Shown: positions 12,051 through 21,057 of the stretch, in pieces
How the letters are laid out: each line of letters opens with the position of its first letter
Numbering within the stretch: position 1 is the first letter of the stretch
NCBI GenBank assembly: GCA_016720595.1
Contig: JADKKI010000007.1
Span: forward strand, 124,001 to 188,000
Direction: 5' to 3'
DNA from: Myxococcales bacterium
GTDB lineage: Bacteria; Myxococcota_A; Polyangia; Haliangiales; Haliangiaceae
Length of the DNA stretch: 64,000 nucleotides
Translations under genes and position numbers: made by a program
The notes under the pieces: model-generated
What the model saw: the letters and a program-made list of their open reading frames with translations, nothing else
Told to the model about the DNA's origin: nothing
The model's database searches: none

Positions 12051-12206
12051 TCGCGGGTGTCGTCCTGCCGTTCCCACGCCCACCTCCAACAGCGTCGCCG
12101 CCAGCGCCCGGTGTCCGCCTGCTCTCCCCGTTTCCCACGCGCGAGGCGGCCCAGGTTCGAGCACAAGACGTGGCGCGAGCTGGAGCTGACGTTCCAGCGC
12201 GGCACG

Positions 12207-12692
12207 ATGCCGGATCTCGAGGACCTCGTCGGCTGGGAGTTCCGTGGCATCAACCTCCTCGTCGTCGGCCTGCCGATCGCTCAGGTGTTCGGGATCAAGA
12301 AGTTCATGAAGGGCTTCTTCCGCGGCGAGGACGGCCGGGTGATGGGCTACAACTGCCCGATCGAGCAGAACGTCCTCGACGGTCGCTGGAACGCGAAGCC
12401 GACGGACAGCGCGCCGAAGCGGTTCGGCTTCTACGAGGTCTACCCGGTCGACGCCACCGCGCGCGACAACGAGTACCTCCACGCCGCGCTGCTCGACTAC
12501 GGCAAGGGCGGCAACAAGGCCTACGATCCGACGCGTGGCCTGCGCGACTACCTGGTCCAGATCGATCCCGCGAACCCGGATCTGCTGCTCGGCAAGGCGT
12601 ACTACGCCGTCGGACCCGGGCGGATCGGCGGCCTCAACTTCTTCGTCCTCGAGCGCCACCGTCGCGGCCTGACCGACTACGCGAGCCGCTGA
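12207..12692 (+). CDS. Conserved-looking hypothetical protein, 5' end uncertain
   Basis: About 161 residues from the first in-frame ATG, but credible protein sequence begins earlier in the same frame (KTWRELELTFQRG, from about 12165). The true start therefore probably lies upstream of another indel. The sequence is rich in aromatic and Gly residues (LVGWEFRGINLLVVGLPIAQ; KAYYAVGPGRIGGLNFFVLE), suggesting a compact beta-rich fold. No signal peptide is visible from this start. It directly follows the GMC gene on the same strand and may share its pathway. I do not recognise the family. Confidence 0.55.
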   Translation: MPDLEDLVGWEFRGINLLVVGLPIAQVFGIKKFMKGFFRGEDGRVMGYNCPIEQNVLDGRWNAKPTDSAPKRFGFYEVYPVDATARDNEYLHAALLDYGKGGNKAYDPTRGLRDYLVQIDPANPDLLLGKAYYAVGPGRIGGLNFFVLERHRRGLTDYASR

Positions 12693-12715
12693 CCTCGGGG
12701 CGAGCCCACGCAGCC

Positions 12716-13087
12716 TCAGGGCAGGCAGACGCCGACGGAGACCGTCGTCGTCGGCGAGAGCGCGCAGCGGAACTGATAGCAGCTGCCGCCGTGCATGCCG
12801 TCCTGCCGCAACCGGTCTGCGAACGCATCGGGCGCGCAGACCAGCGAGCAGACGTCGGTCGTCGGGAGCTCTGCCGCCATGCCGCACAGGTCGTCACCCG
12901 GATCGTCACCGTTGACCGCGTAGCTCTCGAGATCGAGCGTGGCGAGCTCGTTGCCGGAGACATTCGGGGTCACGTGGATCTCGGTGGGCTGCGCGTCGTC
13001 GGTGACACACGCCCCGAGCGTCGTGAGCGCCAGCGCGATCAGCGCCAGCGACTGTGCTCCATCGATCCCACGAACCACCACCATCAT
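12716..13087 (-). CDS. Small hypothetical lipoprotein
   Basis: A 123-residue protein with a lipoprotein signal ending TTLGAC. The mature part is acidic at first and then carries six cysteines (including DLCGMAAELP, VCSLVCAPDAF, SCYQFRCAL and VGVCLP), suggesting three disulfides outside the cytoplasm. The start is the first of two adjacent ATG codons; an upstream extension is Arg-rich and not credible. It is divergent from the cytochrome gene, with 68 bases between the two starts. Function unknown. Confidence 0.6.
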   Translation of the reverse strand: MMVVVRGIDGAQSLALIALALTTLGACVTDDAQPTEIHVTPNVSGNELATLDLESYAVNGDDPGDDLCGMAAELPTTDVCSLVCAPDAFADRLRQDGMHGGSCYQFRCALSPTTTVSVGVCLP

Positions 13088-13129
13088 CCACACTACGGAA
13101 GGGTGGAGGCGTGGCGCAAGAAAGCTTAG

Positions 13130-13146
13130 GTACCGCCAGGTGGTAC
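13130..13146. promoter_or_regulatory. Inverted repeat between divergent lipoprotein and cytochrome genes
   Basis: Arms GTACC and GGTAC around a 7-base centre, 9 bases upstream of the cytochrome start. A candidate operator shared by the divergent pair; no other support. Confidence 0.3.
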
Positions 13147-13155
13147 GGTGCGCAC

Positions 13156-14686
13156 ATGGTGCGGCTGGTGCTCGTCGTCGGTGTCGTCGTCCTGGTGGCG
13201 TGCCATCCCGCCGCCGCTCCCACCGACGTCGTCGTCGGCCCTCGCACACCGAAGGTCGCCGAGATCCCGATGTCGGATCCGGCGGAGTACGGGATCGACC
13301 GGATCTCGCGCGATGCCGGCCAGGCGATCTTCGAGCGCACCGGCGTCGGCGATCCATACCGCACGGGCGTGCCGTACCCGGTGTTCCTCGCGCTGCAGCG
13401 CAGCTACCCCGCGATCCTCGGCAAGGATCCCCAGGAGCTCGCGGAGAAGTTCGGCTTCGTGGCGCGCCCGCCCGATCCGGCGAGCGCCGATCTCGATCGC
13501 CGCGAGGGCCTCCCGGTGGGGCTCCACCTCACGACCGATCCGCTGACCGGCGTGTCATTCCTGATGACCGCGTGCGCGGCGTGCCACGCCGAGCGGCTGC
13601 GCTGGCCCGGTGGTGAGACGATCGTCATCGGCCTCGGCAGCAAGCGGGTGCAGATCCACGCCTACGATCGCGCGTTCGCCCAGGTCACGCGCGAGCCCGG
13701 CTTCTCGGCGCAGCGCCTCGCGACGATCGCCACGACCGCGGCGGCCGATCACCACCTGGTGTGGCCCGAGGCCTATCGCGATCCGCTCGCAGCAGCCACG
13801 GCGAGCGCCCTCGTCACCCGCGCCGCGCAGCGCGCCACGCTCCACGAGCGCACGCGCGACGATCCGCCCGGGCGCGTCGCGACGATCGAGAGCTTCGCGC
13901 TGGTGCTCTCGCAGCTCACCGGGATCCCGATCGACGCCGCGCCTGACGTGGGCTGGGCCAAGGTCCCCGACGTGATCGGCTATGCGCAGCGCACCACGCT
14001 GTCGTGGGACGGCAGCGGCGAGGGCCCGATCGATCTGCTCGCGGTGGAGGCGGACGTCGCCGCGGGTGTCCGCGTGGAGTGGCTCGAGCGCCATCCGTTC
14101 CAGGGCGCGAGCCTCGGCGCGTATCTCCGTCAGCCGGCGCCGCGTCCGCCATTTCCCGGCCCGATCGATCGCGCGCTCGCAGCTCGCGGCAAGGAGCTGT
14201 TCGGCGATCAGTGCGCGCACTGCCACGGCACCTACGGCGCGGATGGCCGGGTCACCGACTACACGGAGCAGATCGTCCCGATCGAGGATCTCCGCACCGA
14301 TCCGGCACGCATGATGGCCGCGACCGCGAGCTTCGAGCGGGCCGCCAACGATCCCGGGCTGACGCGGGGCTACACGAAGTTTCGCAGGTCCTCCGGCTAC
14401 GTCCCGCCGATCCTGACCAACGTGTGGGCGCGCGCACCCTTCGGGCATGTCGGCCAGTGGCCGAGCCTCGCGGTGCTCGCCACACCACCGGAGCGTCGCC
14501 CGACGCGGTTCGTGATCGATGGGGCCGGGCTGTACGACCTCGCCACGATCGGCGTGCCGACCGGCGGCACCACGGGCTACGCCTACGATGCGACCCGGCC
14601 GGGGGTTCGGCGTGACCGGCCACCCGTTCCTCGCGGATCTCGGCGGCGACGCGCGCGCCGTGATCGAATATCTGAAGACGCTCTAA
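13156..14686 (+). CDS. Di-haem c-type cytochrome lipoprotein, frameshifted near its end
   Basis: The signal ends VVLVAC (Cys16), predicting a lipid-anchored periplasmic protein. Two haem-attachment motifs are present, CAACH about a quarter of the way in and CAHCH about two thirds in, the latter inside a cytochrome-c-like domain (GKELFGDQCAHCHGTYG). Candidate distal Met residues include those in ARMMAATAS. The layout resembles di-haem peroxidase-like or oxidase-type cytochromes; the electron partner is unknown. A run of five G at 14601-14605 has one base too many: removing it lets the frame continue as FGVTGHPFLADLGGDARAV to a TAA at 14686, giving 509 residues. Confidence 0.75.
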
Positions 14687-15964
14687 CGGAAGTCGTGTCG
14701 GACCACCGCCACCGCGGCATCAGTGGCCTGGACCGCGCGCATGTCCGGATCGGGTAGCGGCAGCGCGCCGGCGACCATCGAGTGCGACAACAGCTGGCAC
14801 CCGAAGTCCGCGGCGTCGTCGTAGTTGCCGGTGGTCGCGGCGCTGCGCGGCGGCAGGGTCGCGCAGTCGGGCTGCGTGGCATCAGCACCACCGACGGTGC
14901 CGTCGCCGTTGGAGTCGTACTGATAGTGCGTGCGCCCCATGCAGATGCCGAGCTTGTCGACGAACGGCGTGAACGACGCGGGCAGCACGCCCTGATCGTC
15001 CACCACGTACTGCCACATGAACCGGCATGCCGACGTCGCCTCGGAGCCCTTCTTCCCGATCTCGCAGGTCGCGTTGCCCTCGGACAGCCCTGCCATCGTG
15101 GGCAGCTTGCCGAACGCTTTCGGATCGCCCTTGGCGTTGTTCGCGTGCGCCGGCGTGTTGTCGGTCTCGAGGGCGGCACACACGCCCGAGCAGATCGCGG
15201 TGGTCGAGCCGGTCATCGAGATCAGGAACGGCAGGAAGCCGGGCGCGCAGCCGTTGAGGATCGTGCCGCCGGAGCCACCGGTCTGCGCGGGCATCCGATC
15301 GGTCAACGTCAGCGCCCCGCTCGGCACCACCGCGCAGCTGAACTGCGAGATCCCGTAGCAGCCCTTGTTCGGCGTCGCGGCCATCGTCGAGCCGCACGCG
15401 ATCGGCGTGGGCGTGGCCGCGCACTGGTGAGCCGGATCACACGTCGGATCGCACGCGCCGGCGACGATGCTCCACCACTCTCGAACGTCGCGGCGTAGCG
15501 CGTGCACGCCGTCACCGCCGAACATGCGGGCATTCCACCGGCTGGATCGCAGATCTGCTTGCACGTGCCGCTGATGCACGTGCCGCCCTTCACGCAGTCG
15601 TCGTAGCCGGTGGTCCCCGCTGCGCCCACGCTGCACGCGCAGCCGAGCTGGTGACCCCGTTCGGCGCACAGCCGATGTGGCCGATGCGCGGCGACTGCTG
15701 ATCGACGATCCACGCGCACTTCTCGTTGGCGAGGCAGCCGGTCTGGGTCAGCGGGTTGCAGGTCACGCCCCCATTGGGCGCGGCGGTCGTCGGCGGGGTG
15801 GTGGCGCCACACGTCGGCGCGGTCCCGACCGCGGGGCACTCGTAGGCATCGATCAGCGCGGCGTCGACGGCCGCATCGTCATCGCCTCCGCTCGCATCCT
15901 TCGGCGCGGCGTTGTCATCGCCGCAGGCCGCCATCACGAGCCAACCCAGCACCACGAGCCGCAT
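14683..15964 (-). CDS. Cys-rich lipoprotein with Asp-rich linker, two frameshifts
   Basis: The start chosen (ATG 15964) has GGGG 6 bases upstream and gives the signal MRLVVLGWLVMAAC. An Asp/Ala-rich linker follows, as in many myxobacterial surface lipoproteins. The mature part has many cysteines in short repeats (CACSVGAAGTTGYDDC; CISGTCKQICDP; ACDPTCDPAHQCA), like small disulfide-rich extracellular domains, then a C-terminal globular part ending VVRHDFR. The frame shifts near 15655 and again near 15480; repair gives about 425 residues. The stop overlaps the end of the convergent cytochrome gene. The ligand is unknown. Confidence 0.6.
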
Positions 15965-16054
15965 CGTCATCCCCGTCGAGATCCCCATCGGGCGACCATA
16001 GAGGCCCCGGGTCCGCCCGCGCAAGCGCAGGACCACGGTTGCCGGGTGATGCCG

Positions 16055-16501
16055 CTACGAGCCGGCTTCGATCTTCGCGCCGAGCGGGATCTTGATTCGC
16101 TTCACCTCTTCGCGCGCCATCGGATCGGGGGCCACGCCCTCGTCGATCCCGAGCTTCATGACGATGATCTCGTCGCCACCGTGCTGCACCGCCTGCAATT
16201 CCGTCCCCGTGCCGCCGGTCCGGCAGTCCACCGCGATCAGCGCGTTCATCCCGGCGGCCGCGGTGGCGACCGCACAGGTGCCCTTCCATCGGCCGAGCTC
16301 GTGGCTGACCTGCGCGCCGGTCTCGTCCGTGGTCTGGAGGTAGAGGTCCGCCATGTCGCCCTGCTGCGAGATCCCCCACGACACCGAGACCTTCTTGGCG
16401 AGCATCGGCGTCCCCGAGCCGCCACTGGTGGTCGTCGGCTTGGCCGAACCGCTACAGCCGACCACAGCAGCGAGGGCGAACGCGATCGCGAGGCGAGTCA
16501 T
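16055..16501 (-). CDS. Hypothetical lipoprotein
   Basis: A 148-residue protein with signal MTRLAIAFALAAVVGC (lipobox at Cys16), followed by a Ser/Gly/Thr linker and a compact beta-rich domain that includes VSVSWGISQQGDMADLYLQ. Two cysteines (GTCAVA and VDCRTGG) could pair. The nearer ATG was chosen because it places the signal at the N-terminus. It is divergent from the FHA-sigma-54 activator, with only 35 bases between starts. No family recognised. Confidence 0.6.
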   Translation of the reverse strand: MTRLAIAFALAAVVGCSGSAKPTTTSGGSGTPMLAKKVSVSWGISQQGDMADLYLQTTDETGAQVSHELGRWKGTCAVATAAAGMNALIAVDCRTGGTGTELQAVQHGGDEIIVMKLGIDEGVAPDPMAREEVKRIKIPLGAKIEAGS

Positions 16502-16536
16502 GCATGAAACCCTACTACACCGGGTAAGATGCCGAC

Positions 16537-18471
16537 ATGTCACTGGCCCGGCTGGTCGTGATCGAGGGCCCCGATGCAGGGCGCGAGTTCGAATTACCCT
16601 TGCGCGGCGGGGACGTCGGCCGCGGCGATCAGTGCCTCATCCAGCTCACCGATCCCACGGTCTCGCGCAACCACGGCACGATCGCCCTGCGCGACGGCGC
16701 GATGGCGTGGATCGATGACAGCGGCAAGACGCGGACGTTGATCAACGGCCAGCCCGCGGTCACGCACCGCCTGGAGGCCGGCGACGAGATCATCCTCGGC
16801 AACACCAAGATGGCGTTCTTGCCGGTCGATGGCGTGGCCGTCACCCGGGCCGCGAGCCACGTGACCATGGAGGTCAACAGCCGGCAGCTCCTCGCGCTGG
16901 TCGGTGCCGATGATCGAGCGCGTCGCCACCTCGCGTCGCTCGCCAACCTCGGTGATCGGCTGCGCGGCGAGGCCGCCGGTGGCCGCGAGGCCGTGGCGCG
17001 CGCGAGCTGCGATGCGGCGCTGTCCGCGCTCGGTGCGCACCGCGCGTTCGTGCTGTCGGCCGGCAAGCGCGTCGGGCCGCTCGCCGCCGTCGTCGCGAAC
17101 GGCGAGTCGACGCAGCTCCAGATCCCGCAGGAGTTGATCGAGAAGGTGATCGGCAACCGCCAGGTCGTCACGGCCGAGACCGGCGGGCGCGCGCTGATCG
17201 CGTCCCCGGTGTGCGGCGCCGGTGACGAGGTGATCGGCGTGCTCTGGGTCGATCGCAAGGGAGCCGCCTGGGAGCAGATCGATTCGCTCGCGATCGGCTG
17301 CCTCTCGCACCTGCTCGGCGCGGTGTGGGTCGGCACCGATGCGCGCGAGCAGGCCGTGCGGCGCGCCGATGCGCTCGAGGAGCAGCTCGGCGGTCCCGCC
17401 CCCGAGAGCGAGCTGATCGGCCGCTCCGAGGCCGCCCTCAAGGTCCTGGCGTTCGTGAAGCGGGTGGGCCCGAGCGATGCCACCGTGCTGCTCGGCGGTG
17501 AATCCGGCGCCGGCAAGGAGATGGTCGCGCGTGCGATCCACAAGGCCTCGCGCCGCGCGAAGGGCCCGTGCGTCGCCGTCAACTGCGCGGCGCTGACCGA
17601 GACCCTGATCGAGAGCGAGCTGTTCGGCCACGAGAAGGGCGCGTTCACCGGCGCCACCGAGAAGAAGGCCGGCCGGTTCGAGATGGCCGATCACGGCACG
17701 CTGTTTCTCGACGAGGTGGGCGAGCTTCCGCTCAACCTCCAGACCAAGTTCCTCCGCGTTCTCGAGGAGCGGCGGTTCGAACGCGTCGGTGGCCAGAAGT
17801 CCGTCGAGGTCGACGTCCGCATGGTCGCGGCCACCAACCGTGACCTCGCCGAGATGGTCAAGCGCGGCACGTTCCGCGAGGATCTGTTCTATCGGCTGAG
17901 CGTCATCATGATCGACGTCCCGCCGCTGCGCGAACGGCTCGACGATGTGCCGCTGCTCGCCGATCACTTCCTCGCTCGGTTCCGCAACCAGGCCGCGCGC
18001 CGGATCTCGGGCTTCGCCCCCGATGCGCTCGCGGCGATGACCCGCTACAGCTGGCCCGGAAACGTCCGCGAGCTGCGCAATGCCGTCGAGCGCGCGATCG
18101 TGCTGGGCGATCGCGAGCAGATCGTCGCCGAGGATCTCCCGCCGCAGGTGCTCGCGCAGGCCGCGCCGCCGCGCAGCCGGAACTCGCCGCCCACGCCGCC
18201 GCTCGGATCGTCGTCGATGACCACGCCCACGCCGCCGCCGATGGCGAGCCTGACGAACATGACGAACGTGACCATCGATCCGGCGCCGCCGCCCGTGTCC
18301 CGCTCGCAGCCGGTGGTCGCGGCGGCCCGTTCGCTACGCGAGCTCGAGAAGGACGGCATCCTCGCGGCGCTTGCGGCGACCGGCGGCAACAAGGCGCAGG
18401 CCGCGGTCATCCTCGAGATCGATCGCTCGACGCTGTACAAAAAGCTCAAGGACTACGGCATCGAGAGCTGA
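16537..18471 (+). CDS. FHA-GAF-type sigma-54-dependent transcriptional activator
   Basis: 644 residues. An FHA domain at about 25-95 carries VSRNHG and binds phosphothreonine peptides. A GAF-like region lies at about 120-270. The AAA+ domain has Walker A GESGAGKE (321-328), the sigma-54-contacting GAFTGA loop (368-373) and a Walker B-like [11 protein letters not shown] Pro/Thr-rich linker leads to a Fis-type HTH (about 605-640, [20 protein letters not shown]). Such proteins couple kinase signals to sigma-54 promoters and are abundant in myxobacteria. There is no Asp receiver, so control is probably through FHA partner binding. The target genes are unknown. Confidence 0.93.
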   Translation: MSLARLVVIEGPDAGREFELPLRGGDVGRGDQCLIQLTDPTVSRNHGTIALRDGAMAWIDDSGKTRTLINGQPAVTHRLEAGDEIILGNTKMAFLPVDGVAVTRAASHVTMEVNSRQLLALVGADDRARRHLASLANLGDRLRGEAAGGREAVARASCDAALSALGAHRAFVLSAGKRVGPLAAVVANGESTQLQIPQELIEKVIGNRQVVTAETGGRALIASPVCGAGDEVIGVLWVDRKGAAWEQIDSLAIGCLSHLLGAVWVGTDAREQAVRRADALEEQLGGPAPESELIGRSEAALKVLAFVKRVGPSDATVLLGGESGAGKEMVARAIHKASRRAKGPCVAVNCAALTETLIESELFGHEKGAFTGATEKKAGRFEMADHGTLFLDEVGELPLNLQTKFLRVLEERRFERVGGQKSVEVDVRMVAATNRDLAEMVKRGTFREDLFYRLSVIMIDVPPLRERLDDVPLLADHFLARFRNQAARRISGFAPDALAAMTRYSWPGNVRELRNAVERAIVLGDREQIVAEDLPPQVLAQAAPPRSRNSPPTPPLGSSSMTTPTPPPMASLTNMTNVTIDPAPPPVSRSQPVVAAARSLRELEKDGILAALAATGGNKAQAAVILEIDRSTLYKKLKDYGIES

Positions 18472-18543
18472 CAGCAGTTACGCGCGGTTGGCGACCGTTG
18501 CAGGGTTTTCCCGCGGTCTGCGTGGGTGACTTCGGAGGTAGCG

Positions 18544-18780
18544 ATGCGAGACACCCCGACGAGCCATGCGACGACGATGCGCCAGATCTCGATCACCCAG
18601 CTCGAGGACGAGCTGCGGACCGAGGAGGCCGTCGATGATCTCGAGCGTGCCGAGACGCAGGAGATGCCGGCGGTGTCCGCCGACGACGACGATGCCGACG
18701 AGCCGACTGCGATCTACCAGATCGCGCCGCAGCTCCTCGTGGGGTGGACCGACGGCGCCCACTGGGTCGCCGTGGCCTGA
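18544..18780 (+). CDS. Small acidic hypothetical protein
   Basis: A 78-residue protein preceded by a strong ribosome site, GGAGGTAGCG directly before ATG, which is the main reason to believe it. The middle is very acidic (SADDDDADEPT) after a predicted helix (ISITQLEDELRTEEAVDDLE). The end is hydrophobic and aromatic (IAPQLLVGWTDGAHWVAVA). No membrane segment or metal motif. It lies between the sigma-54 activator and the AT-hook gene and ends 18 bases from the latter's stop. Function unknown. Confidence 0.55.
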   Translation: MRDTPTSHATTMRQISITQLEDELRTEEAVDDLERAETQEMPAVSADDDDADEPTAIYQIAPQLLVGWTDGAHWVAVA

Positions 18781-18798
18781 GGTCGCCGGGCCCGTCGC

Positions 18799-18981
18799 CT
18801 ACGGGTTCTTGCGGGGACGGCCACGCTTGCGCGGGGCGTCGCCATTTCCGAAATCGAGCTCCTCGGCGAAGCGCTCTTCCACCAGGTCATCGACCGAGGT
18901 GTGAAGCGAGTCCAGACGACGAAGCTCCTCACGCTCGAACTCGGCAAACGAAGTATAAACGCGCGGAATACCTGAAGACAT
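18799..18981 (-). CDS. Small AT-hook protein
   Basis: A 60-residue protein whose ATG is preceded by AAGGAG at 6 bases. The N-terminal two thirds are an acidic helix (FAEFEREELRRLDSLHTSVD). The C-terminus KRGRPRKNP is a canonical AT-hook (core GRP flanked by basic residues), which binds the minor groove of AT-rich DNA. It is divergent from parA across about 180 bases holding two inverted repeats. That placement suggests a nucoid or regulatory role near the partition genes, but this is inference. Confidence 0.7.
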   Translation of the reverse strand: MSSGIPRVYTSFAEFEREELRRLDSLHTSVDDLVEERFAEELDFGNGDAPRKRGRPRKNP

Positions 18982-18995
18982 TTGAGCTCCTTCCA

Positions 18996-19014
18996 GGACA
19001 TGACCCACATGTCC
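18996..19014. promoter_or_regulatory. Inverted repeat upstream of AT-hook gene
   Basis: Perfect 7-bp arms, GGACATG and CATGTCC, around a 5-base centre. It begins 15 bases upstream of the AT-hook gene start, next to its ribosome site. Position and symmetry suggest an operator or an mRNA 5' hairpin. Confidence 0.5.
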
Positions 19015-19021
19015 TACATCT

Positions 19022-19036
19022 GCGTACAAAGTACGC
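19022..19036. promoter_or_regulatory. Second inverted repeat in the AT-hook/parA intergenic region
   Basis: Perfect 6-bp arms GCGTAC and GTACGC around AAA, only 7 bases from the neighbouring inverted repeat. It does not match the parS consensus (GTTTCACGTGAAAC). Confidence 0.45.
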
Positions 19037-19165
19037 GTGAACTCGATCTGGCCCCAATTTTTCTCCGAAATCGACCTGCGACCGGCGAGGCCACCACCAC
19101 CTGCCGGGCACACCACGCCTCACTTTCGGGAGGGATCGTCATAGCGGCCTGCTACATCGAGCGCC

Positions 19166-19972
19166 ATGACCCGGATCGTCGCGGTCGCTAATCAAAAAGG
19201 GTGGCGTCGGCAAGACCACCACCGCGATCAACCTGCCGCGAGCGTCGCCTCGCGCGGCCATCGCGTCCTGCTGGTCGATTTCGATCCGCAGGGCAACGCG
19301 TCGTCCGGCGTCGGCTGGACGCGAGACAAGGTCGAGCTGTCGATCTACGACGTGCTCACCGGGGATGCGTCGCTGGCCGAGGTCATCAAGCCCACCGACA
19401 TCGCGACCTTGTTCGTGGCGCCCGCGACCACGGATCTCGTCGGTGCGGAGATCGAGCTGATCTCGGCCGAGCACCGCGAGCGCTACCTCGCCGATGCGCT
19501 GGCCACCGTCGCCGATCAGTACGAGTACATCGTCATCGATTGCCCGCCCTCGCTCGGGCTCCTCACGCTCAACGCACTGGTCGCCGCGCACGGCGTGCTG
19601 GTGCCGATGCAGGCGGAGTACTTCGCGCTCGAGGGGCTGTCCGCGCTGACCTCGACGATCGAGAAGATCCGCGCCGCGTTCAACCCCACGCTCGCGATCG
19701 ATGGCGTGCTGTTCACGATGTTCGATGCGCGGCTCTCCGTCGCCAACCAGGTCCGCGCCGAGGTCGAGAAGTTCTTCGGCGACAAGGTGTTCAAGGAGAA
19801 CATCCCGCGCAACGTCCGCCTGTCCGAGGCCCCGAGCCACGGCAAGCCCGTGCTGCTGTACGACCTGCGCTGCGCCGGCACCAACAGCTACCTCGCCGTG
19901 GCCGATGACTTCCTCGATCGCGAGCGGATCGCGAATGCCGCGAACCTCGCGCTGGCTGGAGCACAGCCGTGA
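19166..19972 (+). CDS. parA: Chromosome partition ATPase ParA, P-loop out of frame
   Basis: A 268-residue ParA/Soj ATPase; the family forms DNA-bound ATP dimers that move ParB-parS complexes during segregation. The frame is right at the start (MTRIVAVANQKG) and from about residue 25 onward (GHRVLLVDFDPQGNASSG; YIVIDCPPSLGLLTLNAL). Between 19198 and 19234 it reads WRRQDHHRDQ where GGVGKTT should be. One extra A in a five-A run (19194-19198) and one missing base near 19235 explain this exactly. As written the ATP-binding loop is destroyed. The stop overlaps the parB start (TGATG). Confidence 0.92.
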   Translation: MTRIVAVANQKGWRRQDHHRDQPAASVASRGHRVLLVDFDPQGNASSGVGWTRDKVELSIYDVLTGDASLAEVIKPTDIATLFVAPATTDLVGAEIELISAEHRERYLADALATVADQYEYIVIDCPPSLGLLTLNALVAAHGVLVPMQAEYFALEGLSALTSTIEKIRAAFNPTLAIDGVLFTMFDARLSVANQVRAEVEKFFGDKVFKENIPRNVRLSEAPSHGKPVLLYDLRCAGTNSYLAVADDFLDRERIANAANLALAGAQP

Positions 19973-20892
19973 TGAGCGAGGTCAAGAAGCGCGGCCTCGG
20001 TCGCGGGCTCGGAGCCCTGCTTCCTGGTGGCTCGCTGTCCTCGCCCACGCCGGTGATGGCGCAGGCCAGCGCACCGGAGGCCCCTGCCCCGCGATCGCGG
20101 GTGTACTTCGCCGCGGGCATCGAGGATCTCTATCCGAGCCCGGAGCAGCCCCGGCGCCGGTTCGATGACGTGAAGCTCGACGAGCTCGCCGACTCGATCA
20201 AGGTCCACGGCATCATCGTCCCCCTCGTCGTCCGGCCGCGGCCCGACGGCGGGTACTTCCTGATCGCGGGCGAGCGCCGGTGGCGCGCCGCTCAGCGCGC
20301 AGGCCTGCACGAGATTCCGGTAGTGGTCCAGGACGTCGAGGAGGGCGAGGCTCTCGAGCGCGCCCTGGTCGAGAACCTCCAGCGCGCCGACCTCGGCCCG
20401 CTCGAGGAGGCCGCCGCGTTCCAGCGCCTGGTCGACGAGTTCGGTCTGACCCAGGACGAGATCGGCGGCCGGATCGGCAAGGACCGCAGCACCGTCGCGA
20501 ACACGATGCGCCTGCTCAAGCTCCCGGCCCCGGTGCGTCAGCTGGTCGAGGACGAGGCGCTGACGATGGGCCACGCACGCGCACTGCTCGGGCTCGACTC
20601 CGCCGAGGCGATCGAGATCGCGGCCCGCAAGGTGATCGGGAAGCAGCTCTCGGTCCGCGCCACCGAGGAGCTGGTCAAGAAGACCCGCGATCCGGAGTCG
20701 ACCCGCCCTCCCCGCCCCGCTCCCGCCCCCATCGGCAAGTCCGCGTCGGTCCGGGATCTCGAGGAGCGGCTCACCCGCGCACTCGGTGGCCCGGTCACGA
20801 TCACCGAGGACGAGCCGGGCAAGGCCGGCGAGATCCAGATCCGCTACATGAACTTGGATCATCTCGAGCGGCTGCTCGATCGTCTCCTCTGA
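19972..20892 (+). CDS. parB: Chromosome partition protein ParB
   Basis: 306 residues with the expected order. A basic N-terminus (KRGLGRGLGALLPGG) is the ParA-interacting segment. The ParB/Srx domain carries the CTP-binding motif GERRWRAAQRAG, preceded by PEQPRRRFD. The HTH, which binds parS, contains EIGGRIGKDRSTVANTMRLL, and a C-terminal dimerisation domain starts near residue 245. It forms sliding clamps on DNA around parS. It overlaps parA by one base (TGATG). No parS match was noticed in this window. Confidence 0.95.
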   Translation: MSEVKKRGLGRGLGALLPGGSLSSPTPVMAQASAPEAPAPRSRVYFAAGIEDLYPSPEQPRRRFDDVKLDELADSIKVHGIIVPLVVRPRPDGGYFLIAGERRWRAAQRAGLHEIPVVVQDVEEGEALERALVENLQRADLGPLEEAAAFQRLVDEFGLTQDEIGGRIGKDRSTVANTMRLLKLPAPVRQLVEDEALTMGHARALLGLDSAEAIEIAARKVIGKQLSVRATEELVKKTRDPESTRPPRPAPAPIGKSASVRDLEERLTRALGGPVTITEDEPGKAGEIQIRYMNLDHLERLLDRLL

Positions 20893-21057
20893 TCGTCTGC
20901 TCCGTTCGTCTGCTCCGTTCGTGTTCTCCGATCGTCCCCGCAGATTGCCGACACACACCGGGTATCGGACGGGTAGCTCGATCCCGTCGTCGGTGGTTTG
21001 GGCGCGGATCTCTGCGGGGATTTCGGTGATGATTTCTGTGTTATGGACGTCCGCTGA

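Noticed and set aside
11945..13129. Open frame of 394 codons spanning the unknown gene and the small lipoprotein region
   Set aside because: It is a shifted shadow of the gene ending at 12692, and beyond that it reads antisense to the lipoprotein gene.
20893..21057. Short repeats of CGTCTGCTCCGTT after parB as possible parS or terminator
   Set aside because: There are only two copies, no palindrome and no T run, so no function can be supported.
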